A stretch of DNA of 64,000 bases, from positions 434,001 to 498,000 of the forward strand of contig NZ_JAJUXK010000003.1 in the NCBI RefSeq assembly GCF_021390335.1. Reading direction: 5' to 3'. Origin of the DNA: Dyadobacter sp. CY343 (GTDB lineage Bacteria; Bacteroidota; Bacteroidia; Cytophagales; Spirosomataceae). The position numbers and the translations under genes were made by a program. The notes beneath the pieces are model-generated. The model saw only the letters and a program-made list of their open reading frames with translations, made no database searches and was not told the origin of the DNA. This document shows, one piece after another, positions 35,460 to 43,441 of the stretch (the first letter of the stretch is position 1; every line of letters begins with the position of its first letter).

Positions 35460-36323
35460 TTATTGGATCATTTTTTCAATAGGTATTACCAGAATACCCT
35501 CTGCGCCTGCCTGGCGGATCTTTTCAATATTTTCCCAGAACTCATTTTCATTGATCACCGAATGCAGCGAACACCAGCCTTCGGTAGCAAGTGGCAAAAT
35601 GGTAGGAGAACGCATTCCCGGCAAGAATCTTGAAATGTTTTCTACTGCGTCCGTAGGGCAGTTCAGCAGAATGTACTTGTTATTTTTCGCTTCCTGAACC
35701 GATTTAATGCGGAACAAAAGCTGATCCAGTAACCCCTGCTGCGTTTGAGAAAGTTGTTTACTGGCGATCATCACAGCTTCCGACCGGAAAATCGTTTCGA
35801 CTTCTTTCAGTCCGTTGCTCAATAACGTGCTACCCGAGCTGACAATATCACAAACCGCGTCGGCCAGCCCGATACTCGGTGCTATTTCGACAGAACCGCT
35901 GATCTCGTGGATCTGCGCTTTTACGCCATTTGCTTCCAGATATTTACCTAACAATCGCGGATAAGTTGTCGCAATGCTTTTGCCTTCCAGATCGTGCACA
36001 CCGTCATATTGATGCTCGCGCAAAACGCCTATTGACAATCTGCATTTGGAAAAACCCAGTTTATGAACTGTATCTACGTTTTTGTCAGACTCTTCCGAAA
36101 CATTTCCACCTACAATCCCGAGGTGCGCGACGCCGTCTTCCACATATCCCGGAATATCGTCGTCCCGCAAAAACAGGATCTGCGCAGGGAAATTAGTCGC
36201 GTCGGTTTTGAGCTTTCCGGCCCCGTTGTCAAAACGGATTCCGCATTCTTTGATCAGTTTTAAAGAATCTTCACTTAATCTTCCCGATTTCTGGATTGCA
36301 ATTCTAAGTATATCGTCATTCAT
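35460..36323 (-). CDS. hisG: ATP phosphoribosyltransferase, long form
   Basis: A 287-residue HisG of the long (HisGL) type, catalysing the first, committed step of histidine synthesis. The catalytic domain has RIAIQKSGRLSEDSLKL, GIVGGNVSEE, GKSIATTYPRL and the PRPP-binding segment ADAVCDIVSSGSTLLSNGL. Residues about 210-287 (CSLHSVINENEFWENIEKI, ILVIPIEKMI) form the ACT-like regulatory domain of histidine feedback. A long HisG needs no HisZ, and none is present. It lies 12 bp after hisS. Confidence 0.97.
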   Translation of the reverse strand: MNDDILRIAIQKSGRLSEDSLKLIKECGIRFDNGAGKLKTDATNFPAQILFLRDDDIPGYVEDGVAHLGIVGGNVSEESDKNVDTVHKLGFSKCRLSIGVLREHQYDGVHDLEGKSIATTYPRLLGKYLEANGVKAQIHEISGSVEIAPSIGLADAVCDIVSSGSTLLSNGLKEVETIFRSEAVMIASKQLSQTQQGLLDQLLFRIKSVQEAKNNKYILLNCPTDAVENISRFLPGMRSPTILPLATEGWCSLHSVINENEFWENIEKIRQAGAEGILVIPIEKMIQ

Positions 36324-36335
36324 CGTATTTCCCTA

Positions 36336-37703
36336 TTAAATTTCTTTGGTTAATGCATTAATGATCTCGTCGGCGCTCAATTTCTGCTGTTCGCCGGATT
36401 TCATATTCTTCAAGGTTAGCATTCCCGACTGCATTTCATCGGAGCCGATCAATATCACGTACGGTATACTTTTACGATCTGCGTAATCCAGCTGCTTTTT
36501 CAATTTTACTGAATCGGGATATATCTCGGCGTTTATTCCTGCTTTTCTGAGTTTTGGTAAAATGGCCAGACCAAAAGTAAATGCTTCTGCATCAAAATTG
36601 GATATCATCACCTGCGTACTCGCATTCTGACTTTCGGGAAAAAGATCTAATTCTTCCATTACATCATAAATCCGGTCGACACCGAGGGAAATTCCTACAC
36701 CCGAAATTCCCGGAACGCCGAATGTACCGGTCAGATTATCGTAGCGGCCGCCGCCTGAAATACTGCCGATCTGCACATTTTTTGCTTTCACTTCGAAAAT
36801 CGCGCCGGTATAATAGGAAAGGCCGCGTGCCAGGGTAACGTCAAACTCTATCTGCGGGTTTTCAATGCCCAGCACTTTCACCATCGCCCACACTTCTTCC
36901 AGTTCCTGAATACCTTTTAAAGCAATCTCCGAATCGGCTAGCCACGTTTTCAGTTCTGCAAATGGTTCTTTTTCATTGGAAAGAACAAATATAGGTTCGA
37001 GTTTCTGAACGCTAAGTTCAGAGAATCCGCGTTCGAGCAGTTCTTCAACTACCTTATCTTTCCCAATTTTATCAAGCTTATCAATCGCCACGCAAAGCGG
37101 ACCTTCCATGCCCGAAGCGCCCACCATTTCGGCTATTCCCGTGAGTATTTTTCTGTTATTGATTTTTACTACAAAATCCTTGATTCCCAATGCAGGCAGA
37201 ATATCATGCAGTAACATCACAATTTCCGCTTCACAAAGCAGCGAATCCGTCCCTACTACATCTGCATCGCACTGGTAAAACTCGCGGTACCGGCCTTTCT
37301 GAGGTCGATCGGCGCGCCAGACAGGCTGGATCTGGTATCTTTTAAAAGGCATTGCCAGCGTTCCGCGGTTCATGACCACGTATCTTGCAAAAGGCACTGT
37401 GAGATCGTACCTGAGCCCCTTTTCAGAAATCTTGCTGGTTAGTGGCTTGTAACCTTCCTGCCAATCCTGGTCCGAAAGCTTGCCGCTGAAATCACCGGAA
37501 TTCAATATCTTGAAAAGCAGCTGATCCCCTTCGTCGCCGTACTTTCCCATTAAAACCGAAAGATTCTCAAAAGCAGGCGTTTCCAGCGGAAGGAAACCGT
37601 ATCGTTGAAAGGAACGACGAATGGTATCAAAAATAAAAGTCCGCTTCACCATTTGTTCGGGACCAAAGTCACGGGTTCCGCGGGCTAGGGATGGTTTACT
37701 CAT
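36336..37703 (-). CDS. hisS: Histidyl-tRNA synthetase
   Basis: A class II aminoacyl-tRNA synthetase that charges tRNA-His. The chosen ATG at 37703 gives MSKPSLARGTRDFGPEQM; an in-frame start at 37754 adds 17 residues that families lack. Motif 2 is visible in RYQIQPVWRADRPQKGRYREFYQCDADVVG (short part: PVWRADRPQKGRYREF). The HisA signatures are LSYYTGAIFEV and SGGGRYDNL, and motif 3 is GVGISLGVDRI. The C-terminal anticodon domain covers about 370-455. It heads the his operon, which ties tRNA charging to histidine synthesis. Confidence 0.97.
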   Translation of the reverse strand: MSKPSLARGTRDFGPEQMVKRTFIFDTIRRSFQRYGFLPLETPAFENLSVLMGKYGDEGDQLLFKILNSGDFSGKLSDQDWQEGYKPLTSKISEKGLRYDLTVPFARYVVMNRGTLAMPFKRYQIQPVWRADRPQKGRYREFYQCDADVVGTDSLLCEAEIVMLLHDILPALGIKDFVVKINNRKILTGIAEMVGASGMEGPLCVAIDKLDKIGKDKVVEELLERGFSELSVQKLEPIFVLSNEKEPFAELKTWLADSEIALKGIQELEEVWAMVKVLGIENPQIEFDVTLARGLSYYTGAIFEVKAKNVQIGSISGGGRYDNLTGTFGVPGISGVGISLGVDRIYDVMEELDLFPESQNASTQVMISNFDAEAFTFGLAILPKLRKAGINAEIYPDSVKLKKQLDYADRKSIPYVILIGSDEMQSGMLTLKNMKSGEQQKLSADEIINALTKEI

Positions 37704-37813
37704 TATATGGATTGGGTCAAAAAAATGCGCCTTATTCAGCTTGCTGAGGGGCAAAGTTAGCCAGCTTATGCAATAATTGTGATTATGAACTACATTATTT
37801 CATATAAAATGAT

Positions 37814-37821
37814 TAATTTTG
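37814..37821 (+). promoter_or_regulatory. Bacteroidota -7 promoter element TAATTTTG
   Basis: TAATTTTG matches the TAnnTTTG -7 consensus of the Bacteroidota primary sigma factor, 29 bp before the start of the 50-residue small-protein gene. No clear -33 TTG is at the proper spacing. Confidence 0.55.
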
Positions 37822-37849
37822 CGGCTCTTTCACAAAACAATATTTTACA

Positions 37850-38002
37850 ATGGGAGTTACGGAATTGAAACGTAAAGGACGCAGAAACAAAGCGGTAGCA
37901 AACAACCGCACTGCTAAGATCAAAGATCTTTTACGTAAACCAGAGGTTCGCAATGTCGATGTGGAGGCTATAAAGGCGCAGTTTGAAGCTAACAAAAAAT
38001 AA
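37850..38002 (+). CDS. Small basic protein, 50 residues, conserved in appearance
   Basis: An ATG-TAA frame coding for 50 residues starting MGVTELKRKGRRNKAVANNR. The protein is strongly basic at the N-terminus and ends VDVEAIKAQFEANKK. It has the look of a short conserved Bacteroidota protein found as a single gene, and I recall similar sequences, but cannot name a family or function. Support for its reality is a TAATTTTG promoter element 29 bp upstream, a good ATG and isolated position between hisS (divergent) and a convergent membrane protein. The composition would fit RNA or ribosome binding, which is only a guess. Confidence 0.75.
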   Translation: MGVTELKRKGRRNKAVANNRTAKIKDLLRKPEVRNVDVEAIKAQFEANKK

Positions 38003-38037
38003 ATTGGCCTCTCCGAAAAATGATTCAACTAGTCCTG

Positions 38038-38427
38038 TCAATCTGCTTTGATAGGGCTTTTTGCTTTTTTAGCCGATTTGGATTTACCCGAAGATTTGGT
38101 ATTGACCTTGCGAACCAGCTGACGCATACTCCGGCGCGTTTCGCGGCGAACGTGAAGTAATATCCTGAAACGAATCGCCTCGCCAAACATGATCAGTCCG
38201 CCGTTGATCAGCGCCAGGCTGTACAAACCCAGCACCACCCACACCTGAGTAGGCTCTCCAATGCGCCGCTCGTGGGCCGCCTGGCTGAGTACGGTAAGAC
38301 CAAAGCTGAACAGCAACAGGCCGCATGGAGCAAGGATCATCCACTTGGTACGTGTCGACATCTGCTTTATCAGCCTCTTACCCGGCGGCTTTGGATCAAT
38401 GGAAGGAATCATTCGTAGGTTTTTCAA
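38038..38427 (-). CDS. Small two-helix membrane protein with basic tail
   Basis: A 129-residue protein I cannot assign. Two hydrophobic helices (about 30-50, WMILAPCGLLLFSFGLTVLS, and 64-84, VWVVLGLYSLALINGGLIMF) are followed by a very basic C-terminal tail (RRETRRSMRQLVRK ... KSAKKAKS). Positive-inside reasoning puts both ends in the cytoplasm. Starts at 38427 or, five codons later, 38412 are both possible. It is convergent with the small 50-residue gene. Confidence 0.65.
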   Translation of the reverse strand: MKNLRMIPSIDPKPPGKRLIKQMSTRTKWMILAPCGLLLFSFGLTVLSQAAHERRIGEPTQVWVVLGLYSLALINGGLIMFGEAIRFRILLHVRRETRRSMRQLVRKVNTKSSGKSKSAKKAKSPIKAD

Positions 38428-38470
38428 TACTTATAATCCTAAAATTATTAATTTTTAGTTAATTGACTTA

Positions 38471-39247
38471 ATGAAATCGATCATTAGTTTAGTCTTAAGA
38501 TATATCCCCCGCCCCTATCTTCAACTGGTCGGACACTGGGCAGCGCGTTTTTTGAGCATATTTTACATTGGTAACAACGTGCAATGCCCTGTCTGCGAAA
38601 GCAAATACAGAAAATTCCTCCCTTACGGACGCAATACTTCGAGCCGCGAAAACGCATTGTGCCCGGGCTGTCTTTCACTGGAACGCCACAGGTTAATGGG
38701 ATTGTATTTAAAACAAAAAACCAACTTCTTCACGGCCGATCTGAAAGTGCTGCACGTAGCGCCGGAATACTGCTTTATCGACCGTTTTGAGAAGATGAAA
38801 AACCTCGATTATATTACCGCCGACATCGAATCGCCGCTTGCAAAGGTGAAAATGGATATTCACCAGATCCCTTTTCCGGAGAATACATTCGACGTTGCTT
38901 TTTGTAATCACGTAATGGAGCACGTAGATGATTATATACTGGCAATGAGCGAGTTGTACCGCGTATTAAAGCCGGGCGGCTGGGCTTTGATCCAATCGCC
39001 GCAGGACCTGAAATACGCAACTACCTACGAAGACGCTACAATTACCGACCCCAAAGAAAGAGAAAAGCATTTCCTTCAAAATGACCATTTGCGGCTGTTT
39101 GGAAGGAACTACGGAAGAGAGTTGGAAAAAGGCGGGTTTACCGTGAAGGAAGACCGTTTCGTGATGGACGAATTATCAAAAGCAGAAGTGAAACGGTACG
39201 CTTTGCCCGAAGAAGAGATCGTTTACTTCTGCCAGAAACTCGCTTAA
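38471..39247 (+). CDS. SAM-dependent methyltransferase with N-terminal zinc-ribbon-like motif
   Basis: A 258-residue class I methyltransferase. Two cysteine pairs, C39-x2-C42 and C64-x2-C67 (NALCPGC), suggest a small zinc site before the catalytic domain. The SAM-binding region begins LKVLHVAPEY (about 91-100), and FDVAFCNHVMEHVDDYILAMSELYRVLKPGGWALI marks the Methyltransf_11 type (short part: CNHVMEHVDDYILAM). The substrate is unknown. A family-2 glycosyltransferase gene converges 11 bp away, so a role in surface glycan or lipid modification is possible but not shown. Confidence 0.85.
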   Translation: MKSIISLVLRYIPRPYLQLVGHWAARFLSIFYIGNNVQCPVCESKYRKFLPYGRNTSSRENALCPGCLSLERHRLMGLYLKQKTNFFTADLKVLHVAPEYCFIDRFEKMKNLDYITADIESPLAKVKMDIHQIPFPENTFDVAFCNHVMEHVDDYILAMSELYRVLKPGGWALIQSPQDLKYATTYEDATITDPKEREKHFLQNDHLRLFGRNYGRELEKGGFTVKEDRFVMDELSKAEVKRYALPEEEIVYFCQKLA

Positions 39248-39258
39248 CCAACCAGAAT

Positions 39259-40269
39259 TCAGGAAGGATATTCGATAGCCGCCCCGGTTTCGCGGTGCGA
39301 TTTTTTCTCCCAGATCCGTTTCCAGCCTTCCTGTAAAAAGCCGGTACCATAGCCAAAAAGCTGCACAAAAGCGGCCGCAACTGCCAGGAAAGCGACATTG
39401 AGTTGCTTGGTTTTCGCCAGCGCGTCACCGAATAAGATCAGAATATAGAGTACCAGGAAGCCGGCTCCCAGGTAGAAGAAAGGTTTGAATACTAAAAACC
39501 AGACTGGAATGCTGCAAACCGCAAGTGTGAAAAGCAACGGGAATGCGTGAACCAGTTTTAGTTCGTCGGGATAAAACCGCGCGATATTGATGCGTGCGCG
39601 GCCGAAGAATTTAAGCTGGCGGAAAAACGGTAAAAATTTGGTCCTTCGCTTGTGGTAAATGAATGCTTCCGGGATCAAAGCCGACTTAAATCCCAGCCTG
39701 ATCGCCGCGATACTGAATAGGATATCCTCCCCCATTCTACTGGTCAGAAACCCGCCGGTTTTTTCCCAAACCTGTCTCGAAAGCCCCATATTGAAGCTTC
39801 TGGGATGGAATGTGCCACCCATATTGTTCTTTTTTCCCCTGATTCCGCCGGTTGTAAACAGGGAAGTCATCGAGTAACTGATTGCTTTCTGGATCGGTGT
39901 AAATGAGGGGTGATCAGTGTCGGGGCCGCCGTAAATATCGACGTAAGCCGTATTTAATTTGTCTTCAACGATAGCAAGATAGTCGGGTTCGACGAGCGCG
40001 TCGGAATCCAGCAGGATAAAATAATCGCCGGAAGCTCTCTCAAAACCGTGGTTTCTTGCAAAACCCTGACCACCATTTTCCTTGAAGAAATATTTGATAT
40101 CGAGCCGCCCCGCAAACGCCGCAACTACCTGATCAGCTTTCACTTTTGAACCGTCTTCCACGACTACAACCTCAAAATGCTGCAAAGTCTGGCGGGCGAG
40201 GCATTCCAATAATTCCTGCAACTCGTCGGGACGATTGTAAACAGGAATTATGAAGGAATAGAAGCGCAT
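39259..40269 (-). CDS. Family 2 glycosyltransferase, membrane-associated
   Basis: A 336-residue GT-A glycosyltransferase. It starts MRFYSFIIPVYNRPDEL, has VVVVEDGS, and the metal/nucleotide-binding Asp cluster ILLDSDALVEPDY (about 90). Two hydrophobic segments near 243-280 (LLFTLAVCSIPVWFLVF and YLGAGFLVLYILILF) anchor it in the inner membrane. It should add a sugar to a lipid-linked or polymer acceptor; the sugar cannot be told. It lies 19 bp after hemL and may share its transcript. Confidence 0.9.
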   Translation of the reverse strand: MRFYSFIIPVYNRPDELQELLECLARQTLQHFEVVVVEDGSKVKADQVVAAFAGRLDIKYFFKENGGQGFARNHGFERASGDYFILLDSDALVEPDYLAIVEDKLNTAYVDIYGGPDTDHPSFTPIQKAISYSMTSLFTTGGIRGKKNNMGGTFHPRSFNMGLSRQVWEKTGGFLTSRMGEDILFSIAAIRLGFKSALIPEAFIYHKRRTKFLPFFRQLKFFGRARINIARFYPDELKLVHAFPLLFTLAVCSIPVWFLVFKPFFYLGAGFLVLYILILFGDALAKTKQLNVAFLAVAAAFVQLFGYGTGFLQEGWKRIWEKKSHRETGAAIEYPS

Positions 40270-40288
40270 TTTGTCGATTGAATGGTTG

Positions 40289-41587
40289 TTAATGAAGGTT
40301 TAATACCTCTTTTAAAGACTCCTCATTTGCCTGAATTACCATATCCAAATGCTTGTCTGTCAATGCAGTCGAGAGGAACATACTCTCAAACTGTGAAGGT
40401 CCGAGGTAAATGCCTTTATTGAGCATTGCGTGGAAATATTTGCCAAAAAGAACCAGATCCGAAGATTTCGCAGAAGGGAAATCTGTTACCTGCTGGTTGG
40501 TAAAAAACAGGGTATACATCGAACCGATCTGATTCAATGTATAGTTCAGGCTCAGTTTCTGTAAAGAAGCTCTAAAACCGTCTGCGAGCTTTTTACCCGA
40601 TTCTTCCAATTGCGTGTAAACCCCGGGGTGGTCGTTGAGATAGTTCAGCATCGTCAAGCCTGCCGCCGTCGCGATCGGGTTACCCGACAGCGTTCCTGCC
40701 TGGTAAACAGGTCCTGCCGGAGACACCCAGTTCATAATATCAGCGCGACCGCCATAAGCGCCCACGGGCATGCCGCCGCCTATTATTTTCCCTAGTGTAG
40801 TCAGGTCGGGCTTAATGCCGAACCTTTCCTGTGCGCCGCCTTTCGCGAGACGGAAACCGGTCATTACTTCGTCTAGAATCAATACAATACCTTCCTCATT
40901 ACAAATCTTCCGCAGTCCTTCCAGAAATCCCTCAGCCGGCAAAACGCAGCCCATATTCCCTACAACTGGTTCCAGGATCAATGCGGCAACTTTGTTTTTA
41001 TTGGAGTCAATCAACTGCCTTACCGCTTCCAGATCGTTGAAAGGCGCGGTCAGCGTATCATTTGCGACGCCTTTGGTCACGCCCGGACTATCCGGCGTAC
41101 CAAAAGTAGCAGCCCCGCTTCCGGCAGCGATCAGAAAACTGTCGCCGTGGCCGTGGTAGCAGCCCTCAAACTTAATGATCTTATCCCTTCCTGTAAATCC
41201 GCGTGCAACACGAATCGCCGACATCGTTGCCTCGGTACCCGAGTTCACCATCCTTACCTTTTCTATGGAAGGTACCATTTCCACGATGAGCTCTGCCACT
41301 TCCACCTCGCGCCGCGTAGGCGCCCCAAATGAAAAAGAATGCTGAATCGCGTCGGATACTGCCTTTTGGATCAGTTCGTGCGCGTGTCCGAGGATCATCG
41401 GCCCCCAGGAATTGATCAGTTCAATATATTCGTTTCCATCCTCGTCGTAAACGTACGGTCCCTTTGCGGACTTAATAAAAATCGGGGTACCTCCTACTGC
41501 CCGAAATGCTCTTACCGGAGAATTTACGCCGCCGGGAATGTATTGCTGCGCCTTTTCAAAAAGTGCCTGACTGGTTGAAGTATTCAT
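40289..41587 (-). CDS. hemL: Glutamate-1-semialdehyde 2,1-aminomutase
   Basis: A 432-residue PLP enzyme that makes 5-aminolevulinate in the C5 route to haem. It has IPGGVNSPVRAFRAVGG, NSWGPMILGHAH, MVNSGTEATMSAIRVARG, YHGHGDSFL, ILDEVMTGFR and the PLP-lysine K267 in TTLGKIIGGGMPVGAYGG. Length and order are standard. It is 15 bp downstream of the TPR/periplasmic-binding gene, likely in one operon. Confidence 0.97.
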   Translation of the reverse strand: MNTSTSQALFEKAQQYIPGGVNSPVRAFRAVGGTPIFIKSAKGPYVYDEDGNEYIELINSWGPMILGHAHELIQKAVSDAIQHSFSFGAPTRREVEVAELIVEMVPSIEKVRMVNSGTEATMSAIRVARGFTGRDKIIKFEGCYHGHGDSFLIAAGSGAATFGTPDSPGVTKGVANDTLTAPFNDLEAVRQLIDSNKNKVAALILEPVVGNMGCVLPAEGFLEGLRKICNEEGIVLILDEVMTGFRLAKGGAQERFGIKPDLTTLGKIIGGGMPVGAYGGRADIMNWVSPAGPVYQAGTLSGNPIATAAGLTMLNYLNDHPGVYTQLEESGKKLADGFRASLQKLSLNYTLNQIGSMYTLFFTNQQVTDFPSAKSSDLVLFGKYFHAMLNKGIYLGPSQFESMFLSTALTDKHLDMVIQANEESLKEVLNLH

Positions 41588-41602
41588 TATCGAATCGTTG
41601 AA

Positions 41603-43321
41603 TTATCTGTCGACGGGAACCCACTTGGACCCGTTGTATTTTAAAATGGGTGTAATCTGATTTTCGTTGGACTTGGTGTAATCGAATCCAGCCAGCAGAT
41701 ATTCGCTGTCACCATGCCTTTTAGCCTGGATACCCGACGCCAGCTTATCCTTGTGCTGGTTGAGCATTCTGGCAAAAAACGTGAGCTGGTCGTAGCCCAG
41801 GTACGAATATACCGACGGGAATGTGCTGGTTTTGTTCCAATAATTCCGCTGAAACTGTCGGATACTTTCCTTTTCACGGTCCACATAATCCGGGTCTATC
41901 AAAGCTAGTCTGGAACCGTATCGTGAAATCCTCGACTGTTGTGGATTAAAGCTTGTTGAAGTCGCCACTACCGGGGTTACCGTCAGTTTGCGGTTATTCA
42001 ACACTTCGATCAGGTTCGGTCCCGACGATCCATCGGATGAAAACAATGCAATATGTGCTGGTTTTGCTGTTTCGAATGAAGGAATGTTATTTTCGAGCCA
42101 CTCGCGATCCGGTTGGATCCTGACCATTGCAGTAACCCGCCCGCCATTGCTCTTCCACTCGTTGGAATAGGAAGCCGCCATGGCAGAGTCTTTGGAGGTA
42201 TTTCCGTAATAAATAATGGCAGAAAGTCCCGGGGACTGCGTTTTCATATATTGCGCAGCTTGCTGCGTCTGGTAATTGATCGATGGGTGTCCGAGATAAA
42301 TGTTCGAAGCTGATTTTAATAAGGTAGCGTCGGTAGAAAGCGGATTCACCATCAATGTGCCGCTTTGCGAAACATAGTCGGCGGTTACATCAAATGTATT
42401 AGCATAAAGTGGCCCGATCACAATATCTGACTGCTGAAAATTCTTGTTACTCACAATGTTTTCCATCGGTCCGGCTTCATTATTGACATCATAAGCCCAC
42501 AAATTCACCTGAATTCCCTCAGTAGCCAGTTGCTCTTTCGCCATCGTGAGCCCAAGATAGTAATCGTAAGCAAACTGATTCGATCTGCGTCTCGTGCTGC
42601 TAAATTCATCCAGTCTGAACGGCAGCAAAACGGCCACATCCAGGTATCCCTTTGTCCATTGTCCTTCACTTCTTGGCGCGCTGCGCTTGGGAGTTTCGGC
42701 CGCGGCTGCCGCTACTTTTTCTTTATTGCTGAATTTAAATTGCTTTTGAAGCGAAGCAGCGTACGATTTGTCAATCTGGGAGGCAGACGGGGCTTTTTCT
42801 ATGAATTGAATCAGGATCAATGCAAGATCGCGGTCAGTTGGATATTGTTTTTGCAGACTAACCAGCGTAGGCAGGTCGCCAACAGTTGCGAGATGATGCT
42901 GCTTCAAACCCTGTACATCTTTCGCGAAAGAGCTGTCCTTGATTTTAAGTAAGCTCTCCAAACCTTCGTTAATCTGTCCGGATTCCAGCCCGATCGCGCC
43001 TAAGAGGTAATATACATCATTGATCCTGTTCCAGCCAGGGTAGCTACTTTGAAGCTGCACGAGCATTTGCCGGCTTTCGCGATACCGTTTCTGCTGGTAA
43101 GCCGATAATGCATAATAGTATTGTGCGTAAGGAGTATAAGATGCCTTAACGGTCGATTTGGTGATCGGTGCCAGCTTTTGCATTGCTGCCGCATATTTAC
43201 CCTGCTTGTAATCGTTGACGGCAGACCTGTAAACCCCCTCAGATTGTGGGGTTACCTGCGCTAAGGTTGATTGTGGTGAGGTGAAAAGAGCCGCCAAAAT
43301 CAATAATATCAAAATTCTCAT
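41603..43321 (-). CDS. Exported TPR plus periplasmic-binding-fold protein (LpoA-like)
   Basis: A 572-residue exported protein. The signal peptide is MRILILLILAALFTSPQSTLAQ. Residues about 25-190 are TPR-like (YKQGKYAAAMQKLAPI, YYALSAYQQKRYRESRQML). Residues about 225-560 are a type I periplasmic binding fold (DVAVLLPFRLDEF, DIVIGPLYANTF, YLGYDQLTFFARML). This order is that of LpoA-type activators of penicillin-binding proteins and of the related amino-acid ABC-binding family. A cell-wall role is plausible by architecture, not proven. It sits between yidC and hemL on the same strand. Confidence 0.8.
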   Translation of the reverse strand: MRILILLILAALFTSPQSTLAQVTPQSEGVYRSAVNDYKQGKYAAAMQKLAPITKSTVKASYTPYAQYYYALSAYQQKRYRESRQMLVQLQSSYPGWNRINDVYYLLGAIGLESGQINEGLESLLKIKDSSFAKDVQGLKQHHLATVGDLPTLVSLQKQYPTDRDLALILIQFIEKAPSASQIDKSYAASLQKQFKFSNKEKVAAAAAETPKRSAPRSEGQWTKGYLDVAVLLPFRLDEFSSTRRRSNQFAYDYYLGLTMAKEQLATEGIQVNLWAYDVNNEAGPMENIVSNKNFQQSDIVIGPLYANTFDVTADYVSQSGTLMVNPLSTDATLLKSASNIYLGHPSINYQTQQAAQYMKTQSPGLSAIIYYGNTSKDSAMAASYSNEWKSNGGRVTAMVRIQPDREWLENNIPSFETAKPAHIALFSSDGSSGPNLIEVLNNRKLTVTPVVATSTSFNPQQSRISRYGSRLALIDPDYVDREKESIRQFQRNYWNKTSTFPSVYSYLGYDQLTFFARMLNQHKDKLASGIQAKRHGDSEYLLAGFDYTKSNENQITPILKYNGSKWVPVDR

Positions 43322-43379
43322 CGGAATTAGTGGTCAGGTGGTGTTGAGAGCGAACAAGTTAGGAAACTTGTATGAAGAG

Positions 43380-43417
43380 AAAAAAACGGGCAACATTCCC
43401 TTTTGGAAATATTGCCC
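43380..43417 (-). terminator. Rho-independent terminator for yidC
   Basis: GGGCAACATTCCC (from 43388) pairs imperfectly with GGAAATATTGCCC (ending 43417), 11 of 13 positions. On the minus strand the stem is followed by G and a T-run (43386-43380). It lies about 25 bp after the yidC stop. Confidence 0.8.
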
Positions 43418-43441
43418 ATATATTACGATTCAAAAAAGCTT

